Shown here: positions 12,462-22,769 of the stretch, one piece after another
How positions within the stretch are numbered: position 1 is the stretch's first letter
Layout of the letters: each line of letters opens with the position of its first letter
Assembly: GCF_000149955.1 (NCBI RefSeq)
Contig: NC_030998.1
Coordinates: 1 to 64,000 of the forward strand
Origin: Fusarium oxysporum f. sp. lycopersici 4287
Taxonomy: Eukaryota > Ascomycota > Sordariomycetes > Hypocreales > Nectriaceae
Length of the DNA stretch: 64,000 nucleotides
Reading direction: 5' to 3'
Made by a program: the position numbers and the translations under genes
Notes under the pieces: model-generated
What the model saw: only the letters and a program-made list of their open reading frames with translations
What the model was told of the DNA's origin: nothing
Databases searched by the model: none

Positions 12462-13056
12462 ATGTCTCCTCCTACCACTATCGAGATATCAGAAGTCATG
12501 GACACTCTCCGCATTGTCTCCACCATGACAATTGCTCGCTGTAACGCCAATAACTCTACCTCGGATAGCGCTTCGACTTCTACGATGCGCACTTCAGAAA
12601 CGCTATATTCCTCCGCCAAAACGCGCCAAGGAAGCAACAGTTCTTCATATGTCGCCTCAACTGCTACGATGCGTACTTCTGAAACCCTTGATTCCTCTGA
12701 TAGCCTGGGCACCAGAACCCAAGCCACTTCGGAAGATCCTGGCCTTAGAGGCAAGTCTCATCTTATGAACGGACAGTTAACAGCAAGTTGTAATAGAATT
12801 TGAGAAAGCCCTCCGCAGAATAGTCGACGGACCAGTCATCGATCTCTCGTTCTCTTTCACCCTTGTGTTTAATCAGAACAACCAATTTAACGAGGAGACT
12901 ACTAGATCCCAGTCCACTACAGCGTCATTTCCTGCTTTACTTCGACAAGCCAAGGTAGATGAAAAGCCGGCCTGGAAAGAGCTTTTTGAATACGCCAAAC
13001 TTGGTGTTAGGAAAGAGGATGTGAACACCTGTGTCGCCCGTCATGAAATCTCATGA
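12462..13056 (+). CDS. small hypothetical protein, possible GC-AG intron
   Basis: ATG at 12462 opens a Ser/Thr-rich frame containing a duplicated motif, TMRTSETL, at residues about 44-51 and 67-74. Read straight through it stops after 113 codons. If the 46-nt segment 12751-12796 is removed (donor GCAAGT, acceptor AATAG, possible branch site GTTAACAG) the frame joins EFEKALRRIVDGPVIDLSF and runs to 13056, giving about 182 residues. GCAAGT is the usual donor of the rare GC-AG introns, and the joined part is less repetitive and more protein-like than the shadow frames. I do not recognise the family. There is no signal peptide. The model depends on the intron and could be wrong. Confidence 0.35.
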
Positions 13057-13918
13057 TGCCATTGCGTTATCAAAGTACGACTATGATGCCTGGTCCAGCT
13101 GCTTATTGGGGATTGTTCAGCGCGGGGACCGGTTCGGGGTCAATCTGCGTTGGTTCAAGGGTTTTGTTATTAAGGTTATTTGCGTCCATACTTGGAACTT
13201 GCAAAATACAAAGTCGATGAAGGTTATGCGAACTCGTTCTAGTTCTTGGTTCTTGTGTTTTTTCTTTGCGTTTAGTGATAGATTGTGAAAAGCAATTATC
13301 GTTCTTCTTAATAAAACAACAGATCAACACAAGCTCGGCATGGATTAAAGTTTATTGTCTTAGTGGTGGGGAGCACTTCTGACTAGGTGCCGAAAACCGC
13401 CCGTTGGCCTGTTGGCCCGTCATACACTCTTGTCAGAGGGAAAGTCCCTCGACCTTCGGCCATCCGAGCGGTACAACCGGCTTGGACAGGGGCGTCGGAG
13501 ATGATCTACCTACACTCCCGAAATGGTATTGAACTATCCCTTGTTTGTATATTAAATCCGATTTTGTGGATCCTCTAGATAGTAGATTACTCTGCATGGG
13601 GTATAACCTTAAAAGAACAAGCATTACTCCGTATTTACACTTTAGATACTACCTCACAATGCCTCCATATTAGGCTGTGTCACTCATCTCCGGCGTTCCG
13701 AATGTAACAGATCGCTTATGAAAGTTCTTAGAACGTGGCAACGGCATATGATCAGGGCACGTAAGTTAAGGAGAGAAACACTTAAGACTAATCTTTATAT
13801 AAATATCCCATTGTTCAGCTCACGGGTGCTTTGGTACCCAGATAGCAAACTAGTACATAAGATAAATACGCTGAATAAAACTTGTTTCTTTTTCTTATTT
13901 CACCTAAATCCCAACACC

Positions 13919-14323
13919 ATGTTTGTTCCTCTTTTGCTGCTGAACCTTCTACTTCCAAGCTCTCTTGCCGCTCCCTACCTCAACGTGAGAGACTGTCAAA
14001 TAAACGAAATTCCCGCCAGTCTATCTGGTGCTTACATCGACCGGGACAATAAGAATAACGTATCATTCCGCTTGTATTCTGAAGGAATTGACACCCGATG
14101 TCCCCCGCTCAATAAAGACCCTCAGAAGAACACAGCCAAACCTTTTACTTCGAAAAACGTTTATAAGTGTGCAAATCCTGCAGTCACTTTCACTTATAAT
14201 GGCGACGACGGCCAGCTCAGGATCTGGATTAGCAACGAAAAAGGCTCTTTTGGCGGTTTTGTCACTATTTCTAATCCCTCGTCGGAAGTCATCTCAACTA
14301 CCCTCAAATGCCTGGATGATTGA
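13919..14323 (+). CDS. small secreted protein (effector-like)
   Basis: The ATG at 13919 gives a 134-residue protein. The frame extends further upstream, but this start is preferred because it begins a textbook signal peptide: MFVPLLLLNLLLPSSLA followed by a likely cleavage before APYL. The mature part has four cysteines (in NVRDCQ, DTRCPP, YKCAN and LKCLDD), enough for two disulfides, and beta-strand-like stretches such as AVTFTYNGDD and QLRIWISN. Size, secretion signal and even cysteine number match fungal small secreted proteins; the fold may be of the AA1-like/Alt a 1 type, but that is only an impression. It sits alone in a gene-poor, repeat-rich neighbourhood, where effector candidates often lie. 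Confidence 0.6.
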   Translation: MFVPLLLLNLLLPSSLAAPYLNVRDCQINEIPASLSGAYIDRDNKNNVSFRLYSEGIDTRCPPLNKDPQKNTAKPFTSKNVYKCANPAVTFTYNGDDGQLRIWISNEKGSFGGFVTISNPSSEVISTTLKCLDD

Positions 14324-15151
14324 AAGATTGGGTAAATGAGAATCTGTACTAGTCGCATTTATCACATTTTATGAAAAAGAAAAAGGGTGGGCGTGTTGGT
14401 GGAGCAGAATGATAGGGAAGGATCAGTAGTAAATGCTATATTGGGTGTTTGTTCGTCATTATATCGGCGCTATTTCTTAATACAGAGAACCATGCAGGCC
14501 TCTCCTAGGCGTGAAGATATGTCCGAAATGATCACACATGTTCCTTTGACTTGTATAGGAGCCTTCAAGGTCGGCCTCAGTATTTGTTTTCTTTCTTAAT
14601 CTCAGGATATTTGCTGGTGCTGCATCGACTTTGTGGCTTTAGACTGTACGGTGATCTCGAAGGAATACTGAGAGACAACGTAATGTTTTCTAGTAACTAT
14701 GTTAAACTTAAAACTGCAAATAAAGATATAAACAGTGAATCACCGTACCTATGTGCCAACACCATTTAAAAGAACGCTATGTTAGCGTGTCTTAGACCAG
14801 TACGGTGGAAAGCAGAATTGGAGGCAGAGGTAGCATCTGCACCTCATGAAGCAAAGAATCCAATCTTGTTGAGGTACTCCGAGACTTCGCCTGAGAAGCT
14901 GTAGAGTCTTATCCTGGGGGTATAGCGGAGCCTAGTGCATGGGCTTGGACTTGCCGACTGTTCCTTGTTTCAACCCAGGAAACTCAAAGATAAGGAACAG
15001 CGGATGACTGTGATATTGGCTATCTATGCCGTCTTTAAGAGCCTGGAGCTATTCCTGGCTAGATATTGGGCGGAGAGGGAAGTTGAATTTAGCGATAAGT
15101 GGCTTCCAGAGCTCCTTTACAGGGATGCCATTAACGAAACGAAGAGTTGGC

Positions 15152-15412
15152 ATGAAAGCGCAGGAACAGAATCTGGAAAATCGGAAAACGCAACTCCAGA
15201 CTGAACTAAATCAAGGAGAAGCGGCTAAGAGGCATCTGGACACAGAGTACCAGACCCTGTGTCAGGAAGTTGCAGACCAGCGACAGAGCCTCTCTGCCCT
15301 CAACTCCAAGAAAGAGGCGGCCAATGACGATTTAAAACGCCTTGAACACCAAAAGAATAATGTTGAGCAGGTTATTAACACCGTGACGGGCGCAGGGAAC
15401 TCTGCCGAATGA
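15152..15412 (+). CDS. short coiled-coil ORF, possibly a fragment
   Basis: From ATG 15152 the frame encodes 86 residues that are almost entirely heptad-like (NLENRKTQLQTELNQ, then KRHLDTEY and LKRLEHQKNNVEQVI). The composition is that of a genuine coiled coil. No partner domain is attached, and the upstream sequence in another frame (from 14935) also looks partly protein-like, so this may be the tail of a longer decayed gene. A frame on the opposite strand (15528 down to 15262) begins MEKKADDGVLDLLQDGDGYS, which resembles a small helical domain; the two cannot both be certain. Confidence 0.3.
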   Translation: MKAQEQNLENRKTQLQTELNQGEAAKRHLDTEYQTLCQEVADQRQSLSALNSKKEAANDDLKRLEHQKNNVEQVINTVTGAGNSAE

Positions 15413-15539
15413 CGACGTAGTCGCTGCCTGTAAGAACGGCCGAGCATTTCGGACAGGATCTTTGTCTGCGAGTACCCATCGCCATCTTGCAGCAGATCCA
15501 AGACCCCATCATCTGCTTTCTTTTCCATTGGAGAAAACC

Positions 15540-16870
15540 GACTAGTTTATTATAAGTGCTATTAAATATCTATCAACCTTATGCTTTTAATACTATATAA
15601 TTAATTGCCTAGCATCAAGCCCTTTATAGCTGCAGCTAATTAAGTAAGTTATTTTTAAACCTTTAATAGGGTATATATTAAAACGGAAAATATAAATAGA
15701 CTGAGGTTGTTTTTTTTTCCCCTAAGAGCTTTAGAAACTGCCTAAACAGGTCAGTAATATAAAGGTGTAATGGTTTAGGTTTTAAACAGTGAAACTAGTC
15801 CATACTAGGTTTATATTTGCATATTATACAAGGTATTACATAAAGTAAAGTAAAATATTATATCTCTTAATAATTAAGTAATATGTATTAGGCTTATTAA
15901 TATAAAGAAGTCATATTACTAGTTGGTAAGCTAGGTTCTATCCAATGCTAAATATATATATATATCCAGGTGGCTTATAGTTAAGTAAGCTCGGCTTGCA
16001 GCAACTCGTAAGCCTAATTATGAGCCCGTCGTGAGTTATCTGCGAGGCTTATGGTTAATTGCGGGGAAAGAGGCATAAGTCCTGTTGTAATTAGTAAAAA
16101 GTTTATGGGGTATACGTGACGTAAGCGCTCTTCCTTTGGGTTATAATAAAAGAGTTTTAGGCCAGCTATCTCTATCATACTTTATGATACCTTTCTTTAT
16201 CTTTTATCTTTTATCTCTTTTTATCCCTTTTTATTTTTTACTTTTCGTAGCTATTTTCTATTTTCTTTTATTATTTCTTAGGTATTTCTCTTTTAGAAAT
16301 ATCCCTTCTCCTATTAAACTTTCTTTTTTCTACTACTAGCTGTTTTTTCTTACTAATTACCTTACCTCTTTTAAAAAAATCCTCTTTTACTTAACTCTTT
16401 CCTTACCCCTATCAACACTATACCACTTACCCTGCATAGTATACTACCTAATAAAATAAAAAGGGTTACCCTTAGAAGACTATTAAGGCTTAAACTTTAA
16501 TACTACAGCCAGTACTTTCCCCAGCCCTACAGGCGTCTCTCCTTTTACTAAAAGAGGCTTTCTACCTCATCCTAAGTTAGTCCCTATCTCTGGTAATCAC
16601 AGCCTTATATACCGACGGGGTTTTCTCTTTTCCTGAAAATGGGAAGGACAATAGGGATATAGGCTCTCAGCCATTACATCAAACTTTATTAGAATCGTAC
16701 AGGGTTAGAAGTTGAGCACTAATAAGATGGTTAAGCGCCCCCTCCGTCAACGAAAGTGGAGCGGCGGCAGTTTCACTATATACCCTCTTTTAAGTGAAAG
16801 AGAAAAATAGGGGTAATGGCCTAATTAGAATGCATAGAAGTTCTTTTTCACTTGAATCTGGAGCTGGAAT
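15540..16870. repeat. AT-rich RIP-like block
   Basis: A long AT-rich stretch with pervasive TTAA, TATA and CTAA steps, a (TA)n run near 15953-15964, and T/A homopolymers between 16180 and 16400. It contains the 17-bp string shared in inverted orientation with 327-343. Short frames such as 16136-16339 are runs of F/L/Y/I codons, as expected from AT-rich noise. Most likely transposon relics after repeat-induced point mutation. Confidence 0.55.
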
Positions 16871-16880
16871 AATGATGTAG

Positions 16881-18871
16881 TTAAATAATCTCAACCTCCC
16901 TGGTTTCAGATCCGAAGCAGAGCGAACTTATCTCGTTACCATTCTCCTGCCCAAGGACGAAGCATCCTAGTCGGCGATACTGGCTTTGGAGCTCAAGTGA
17001 TTGAACATTTTCCTCCAGCATTAAGCAAACCACGTAGGGGATCCTTTCGCCACTCTCCCCGTATCGATAATCCAGTTTCAAGGGCATATATGAGAGTTTG
17101 TCGCCGTCCGTGAATTTCGTATCGATAGTGTCCGGGTGAATTTGTACCTTGAACTTGCCAGCAGGGGCCTGGAAAGTAGCAAACGGCATACGGATTAACT
17201 GACAAACAACCGGTATGACCCGAGCTTTGAGCACGGCAGAGGCGCCGAGAATGGCGGACATTTTATCAGGTGTCCGAGTTTTAATAACCAACTTGGCTAG
17301 GTCGACGAGAAACTCCGCCCCAGCTGAGAGACCAAAAGTCCGGACAGGACTATCAACAGATGCCCAAGACCATGAAGGGGCACGATAACCCGCAGGGTCA
17401 CGCGATTTAGGGTCGAATACTCTCCAATCCAACATGGCGGCGAAGTATGACTTCCATAGTCCGGCTACATATTCGTCACCAGTAAATTCCTCAAACAGCT
17501 TAGCAACACCTGCTATGGCGTGGAGTTTGTCGGAAGGTCTGGTCAGATCGCATCGAGAGTATTGTTGGACAAGATCACTCCAAAGATTAAATGTTCCCAA
17601 AGTCATTCTATTCGCCTGCGCTGGATTCATGCCCGATCGATGCTCCATGAGCGAGTCCATTGCCTTGTCGGACCAATGTGATGGTATTCCTTCGGGAAAG
17701 ACCTCGCATCGATGATTAGTCCGACACTCCCAGAGGAGTTGATGCTTGCCAAAGTAGAGGACACGCGGCGAAAGAAATCGCTCTTGAAAGACCCAGCCTC
17801 GATTATGTAACGGGCCATCGAAGATCTGCCGGTTCCAGTATGTTTTATCATAAATATAGAAGGTCCGGGGCCTATCAGAGAATAGTGAGCTTTGAACCTT
17901 ACCAGGGCGGATGAAGTCCAAGTTTCTCTTATAGGTAAGCCTACTGTCCGGGCTTTTAGATGCCGATGCGGCGAGGTTGCATGCAGAGTTAGAATATACA
18001 TATTGCATTGTCAAGGATTCCTTTTCCCAATCTTCTTTCGAGTCCTGGATGATGCATAGGGAATCAATCCATAGATACCGAATAGAAAAATGGTGGGAGA
18101 CCTTAATAATATCCCTAAACAGGACAGGAAGATTAACAATAGGTTGACCTTGCCGAAAGCTTGCGATGTTTGAAGACAAGAGACGCATATGAAGGTCTGG
18201 GCCCCAACGGTAACTAAGCGTCATGTACGGAGCTGATGGTGGTAAGATCGCGTCTTCTGATGTAATACAGAGTCTCCAGCTTGTACATGCTTCGTTTCCA
18301 ATATCAAGTAGCCGTGTCGGTAGCCAGCTCTCAGCTAAAGGGCGGAGCTCGCGACAACGCGGATGGGAAGAACGGCAATTAGTAAGCCATTGCAGTCCGG
18401 TTGTTAACTGAGAAGTTTGCGACACAGTAGCTTCGAGGGCGGGGAAGTTAAGATTCTGATGATATTCAACATCTGCATATGAAGGTATCAGCATTGTTTT
18501 CAATTCGCCTGAAATTAGAACACACCATTTGTGGAAATAAGACGAAATTTGACCTCAGTAGTTTTATTCTTAAGAGGGTTGTTATACAGAATATGTAGCA
18601 TAATAATATTCTCTTCACCCGAGTCTATATGAGCCTTGAAATCCATAGGCTCCCATAGTTCAGGCGATTCGGACCATAGATGGCGATACTGACGGCTCAG
18701 GTACCATACAACTGAGCAGATAATGCACTTGTTCTCCACAGCTTCCTTGAATATTTGAAGGGTTTGCCCCGTGGCTTTGACCCAGCGTTTCGACGCATCA
18801 GAGGCTCTGACAAGGAGGATACCCTGGCAAATGGGGCAAAGGTTCTCTTGGTATTTAATACTAGTTTCCAT
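16881..18871 (-). CDS. HET-domain protein (heterokaryon incompatibility)
   Basis: HET proteins trigger non-self recognition or regulated cell death in ascomycetes. Two exons are needed: 18871-18526 and 18472-16881, joined by a 53-nt intron (donor GTGTGT, branch-like GCTGAT, acceptor ATGCAG). This turns RLISTN-stop into RLISTNDVEYHQNLN and gives about 645 residues, a usual length. The N-terminus has CPICQG and NKCIICSVV, the Cys pairs often preceding HET domains. The HET domain spans roughly residues 200-350, with YMTLSYRWG, YLWIDSLCIIQDS and, further on, RGWVFQERFLSPRVLYFGKHQLLWEC, the three classic blocks. No catalytic or nucleotide-binding partner domain is seen at the C-terminus. ATG 18871 is preferred because it is the only ATG ahead of the first Cys pair. 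It looks intact and lies between repeat blocks. Confidence 0.88.
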
Positions 18872-19491
18872 CCGGAGTGAAGTAGTGATAATTTTGAAGT
18901 AGTGTGGAGACAAAGCCTGGGAGGGTAGGTGAGATGATAAGATGAAGTTACACTTTTCATACTCTCTGAGCTTCTTGTATGTGGTCCGATTACATTACCC
19001 CTCCATATCCTCCTGAAAGTTAAGGCATGCCTGCCTGCAGCAGCGCCCCATTGTGACCTGGCCACAGCGCGCTCGGAGCGGGCTGATAGGTTCGAGGCAC
19101 CCGCCAAGCTTAATTTCCTAATTTAAGCAACTAATGGGATTTTGTATTTCTCAATGACTAAGCATCGAAACATACAGGACAGCGTAGTTATAGGGTTTTT
19201 TTGTTAAATAATAAGTAATATAATAATATAACTATAATACTATTAGTAGTTATAATTGGAAGGTATAAAGGAGTTAGATTAAATTACTTATTATAAAAGT
19301 ATATTAAATAATTAAAGCATAGTATATCATAGAGGTTAATCTAAGATTTTTAAAGTAGATTATGGAAAAAGGATTAAGACTAGCTAAAGAGTAAGGCTCT
19401 CTAGTTAGCTTATATGTAGCTTAAGTTTAAGCTATAGTAAGGGTAAATTAACTATAAATAATATCAATTTACTAAAGGCTCTACCTACTAA
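18872..19491. repeat. upstream region grading into AT-rich RIP-like block
   Basis: The first part is the promoter side of the HET gene. From about 19120 the sequence becomes very AT-rich with stop codons in every frame, up to the assembly gap. No gene is seen. Confidence 0.45.
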
Positions 19492-19835
19492 NNNNNNNNN
19501 NNNNNNNNNNNNNNNNNNNNNNNNNNNNNNNNNNNNNNNNNNNNNNNNNNNNNNNNNNNNNNNNNNNNNNNNNNNNNNNNNNNNNNNNNNNNNNNNNNNN
19601 NNNNNNNNNNNNNNNNNNNNNNNNNNNNNNNNNNNNNNNNNNNNNNNNNNNNNNNNNNNNNNNNNNNNNNNNNNNNNNNNNNNNNNNNNNNNNNNNNNNN
19701 NNNNNNNNNNNNNNNNNNNNNNNNNNNNNNNNNNNNNNNNNNNNNNNNNNNNNNNNNNNNNNNNNNNNNNNNNNNNNNNNNNNNNNNNNNNNNNNNNNNN
19801 NNNNNNNNNNNNNNNNNNNNNNNNNNNNNNNNNNN
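19492..19835. other. assembly gap (344 N)
   Basis: A run of N of scaffold-gap type. The real length is unknown. It follows an AT-rich block and precedes a truncated gene fragment, so a repeat may have broken the assembly. Confidence 0.99.
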
Positions 19836-20552
19836 TGGACATGCCAGGTGTGGACATGCTCTGCGATGCCTACGAGTACAACACGGTCAAGCAAGCTACT
19901 AGTGTCGCCCGACAACACGGCTCACGCGGTGTGATGAGCGAGATTTACAGCGTGACCTGGACGGCTGCACGTTACCTCATAACGTCGGCCAAGGCAGCCG
20001 GTTCGGTACAGCTTTCTTCCCAGCTTCTACATCCTCCTAGACTCCTTGCAAGAGTTGGGGAAGTACTGGCAGATCAGCAAAAAATATTGGTGGCTTCTAT
20101 ATCACACTTTCGAGAGCTTCGTGACAACGGATGTTGATAGACGAAGCCTTACATCTTCTGCAGGGGAAGCCCTTTCACGCAGGGCGGGCGAAACTCATCC
20201 GCCAATTAGCTCATCCGAAAGGCCACGTAATCCTCAGAGAATACTGAGCATTATCACTGACCTGCGAGTTCCAACATCAGATGTTGAAGACCAGTTCCGC
20301 GTTGATCCGGTCTTCTCCATTCCATCGACCTCCGAGGGCAGCGCGACTGGTGCTGACGGCACTTCATCCCCAGCTGAGAGCCAAAGGGAGCCACCTTGGC
20401 AAACGGAGGGTGTCGTGGCATCAGACGACACCCCTTTTTTGGATGAGCTTGCTTGCAACGAGTCTCTCTATATGTCGGATTTGCGGTTTAATACACCACT
20501 GTTTGCAAGTTCTGGCTACCAGCAATTCTGCCAGGATGTAGATCATGTATAA
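19836..20552 (+). pseudogene. chimeric relic: glycosidase-like piece then regulator-like C-terminus
   Basis: Directly after the gap one frame reads GVDMLCDAYEYNTVKQATSV and then GSRGVMSEIY, which resembles the catalytic part of large fungal/bacterial glycoside hydrolases (GH2/rhamnosidase-like, from memory of the motif only). After SVTW the similarity is lost. The following sequence reads AARYLITSAKAAG, then in another frame SFLPSFYILLDSLQELGKYW, then in a long frame to the stop at 20552, all in the style of the C-terminal half of a fungal-specific transcription factor (Ser/Pro-rich tail after a helical segment). At least one frame change near 20000 is needed. The simplest reading is two unrelated gene remnants juxtaposed by rearrangement next to the gap. 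Confidence 0.4.
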
Positions 20553-20588
20553 AACATTTTCAATATTGAAACTATATTATCCCTAGCA

Positions 20589-22171
20589 TCAATTCCCATT
20601 ATCCTTTATGAGAACTAAATTACTCTTACTTGCTGCGTTATGTTTACAAACATCCTTTCCTCTAAAAGCCAACTCGAAAAAGGAGTAAAGCTCAACAAAG
20701 CTGTACGCTAGGATGGTTGGCAACATCAGGATCCAATGCAATAGTCCTCTTGCAACACCCCAAGCACCTTTGTTATAATTGCTCTTGCCATCACAAGGCA
20801 CAGGGAGATTCCAGCGGACAAGGATGGAGGCGATGAGCAAAAAGGCATATTGCGTTCCTAGGAAGATGAAGCAAATAGTCGAAAAGAGGGAGTCGCTGAT
20901 AAAGAGTGGATCATGTTCAGTAGCAAAACCATTGATCAACTTAACAATGATAGGAGAAACGACAGAAAAGATAGCGCTGGCGCAGAGAACGAGGCCATAG
21001 TAAATAAAGAAGCGAGTCGCCCAGCTGATAGAAAGGTACAATCCAGGCATTCGGTAGGTCTTGACGATAAAGTAATGAAACACTTCGCCCGCACCAATGG
21101 TCCATCGGCGAATCTGGAGTGCCCACTCGCGTATCTCGTCAGCATAGTTAGCGCCAGAGGTTGGGCCGTTGATGGAAAATGAGATTCAAGGGCCTGATGC
21201 GGGATTTCTCGTCTTGCCATGATGGTGTAGCGGTATCCAAGCAATGATATCCTCCCATTTGCTAGGATGGATGAATGAAAAGCGCCCTCCTCAGGTAACT
21301 TTGGCACTGCAGAGAGTAGTGGGGACAATGGGAATGGAGGTTCCAGGGGAATCAAACACTCCCAGGGAAGAGNNNNNNNNNNNNNNNNNNNNNNNNNNNN
21401 NNNNNNNNNNNNNNNNNNNNNNNNNNNNNNNNNNNNNNNNNNNNNNNNNNNNNNNNNNNNNNNNNNNNNNNNNNNNNNNNNNNNNNNNNNNNNNNNNNNN
21501 NNNNNNNNNNNNNNNNNNNNNNNNNNNNNNNNNNNNNNNNNNNNNNNNNNNNNNNNNNNNNNNNNNNNNNNNNNNNNNNNNNNNNNNNNNNNNNNNNNNN
21601 NNNNNNGTGCATTCGAGGGATGGAAGGTAACGATTAGACGGAGGAACTTATTCTCGTACTTCGCATAGACCTCATCGCGTTTGGATTCCTTGTCAGGTGT
21701 CCGGCATTCCATGCCAATAATGACAGAGAGACGGGTTCTGGCATCCTTTTGCTCCACGAGTGAGTCCAAGGTGGTTTGCAGCACGCTCATAGGCTCCTTG
21801 TATAGGGTCATAGCAACTATGTGACGGATGTTCGTGGAGCAGTTGGCAGTTGCGTCAGATGATTCAACATCTTGAGCTTTTGCAAGCTTGAGTTTGTTTC
21901 GGCTGTTGATAGCTATTGTTCGACGAATGGCACAAATAGTGGCTATTAGCCAGATGAGTTGGAAAAGACCAATGATGATGATGATAAAGATGTTGGTCAC
22001 TTGATTGACATAGGGAGTAAAGGGCATCCATATCGGAAAGACAAGAAAGGTAAAGATGATAACGAGAAATAAAAGGTTCCAGCGGACATAACGATTGGCT
22101 GCTTCCAGTTTTGCAGCATCAATGCCAGTGTCTAGGCTGTTTCGCGATGAAGATGGTGATGATGAATCCAT
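20589..22171 (-). pseudogene. family 2 glycosyltransferase, interrupted by gap and stops
   Basis: A processive GT2-like membrane enzyme (chitin/hyaluronan/cellulose synthase superfamily). The N-terminal part from ATG 22171 has two membrane segments (LLFLVIIFTFLVFPIW, IFIIIIIGLFQLIWLIATI), then RHIVAMTLYKEPMSVLQTTL and SVIIGMECR, the start of the nucleotide-sugar domain. A 234-N gap removes the expected DxD region. After the gap the frame around 21240-21100 reads WEDIIAWIPLHHHGK, SFSINGPTSGANYADE and LQIRRWTIGAGEVFHYF (the QxxRW motif), followed by four or five helices to the stop at 20589. That frame is broken by TGA at 21186-21188 and by another TGA at 21291-21293 close to the gap. Unless gap-edge errors or unseen introns are to blame, the gene is inactive. 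Confidence 0.6.
21373..21606. other. assembly gap (234 N)
   Basis: A run of N inside the glycosyltransferase gene. It removes the region that should hold the DxD and acceptor-site motifs. The true length is unknown. Confidence 0.99.
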
Positions 22172-22769
22172 TTTTGGAGAAGCTGTCCTGGCAGATTTAA
22201 TAGTATCACCGCGGGTAAAGAAAGCTTAAATACTAAAATTGTTGTTATCTAACTAATCATGTTTCTAATATTAAATCTCTCATACTCTGCTATTCAGCTC
22301 TTGGGTAAAAAGCTATTACTTTGTCCTAGCTATATTGAACAAGAAGAATTTTCAGCTATTGTGACGCACAGGCAATAGAAATCCGTAGGCCTCATTGCCA
22401 AGGGCAAATTTGTTGAGTTAGTGAATTAAGCGTGCCTGTACCGGTAAGCCCATTCAGCTGTGGCGCGTTAGAGTCAATAAAAGCCCACAGGGCGCAGCGC
22501 CAGGGGTGGATAGGGTAAGGCGCGCGATAAGCATCAGCTTTGAACCAGCACAAGCGAGGAGCTGAATCGACGATTTAGCGTCCTGACAGTAACGGACCCA
22601 TCCAGTCGGGTCCTACACCGCCACATATTCAGAATTCGACAAGAGCCAATTAACAGGGCGCGCTTGAGAGCATGTTCTACGCCAATGGCAACAAACAAAT
22701 AAATCTCTGACAACTCGACTACCGAGCTTTGAGTAACATAAAGACACTTCCAAGATATAATAAGCTATC
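22172..22769. other. intergenic between glycosyltransferase start and PKS end
   Basis: The first 200 bases are AT-rich and upstream of the glycosyltransferase. The rest is mixed and lies downstream of the PKS. I see no gene. Confidence 0.4.

Noticed and set aside
16136..16339. 67-codon F/L/Y-rich frame, membrane-protein-like
   Set aside because: It is a translation of T-rich low-complexity DNA within a decayed repeat block.
18509..18525. 17-nt GT-AG string at the end of the first HET frame as an intron
   Set aside because: Too short. A 53-nt intron using the same donor and a later acceptor with a branch-like GCTGAT restores the frame properly.
19432..19918. Long frames across the first N gap
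   Set aside because: They consist mostly of N and carry no information.
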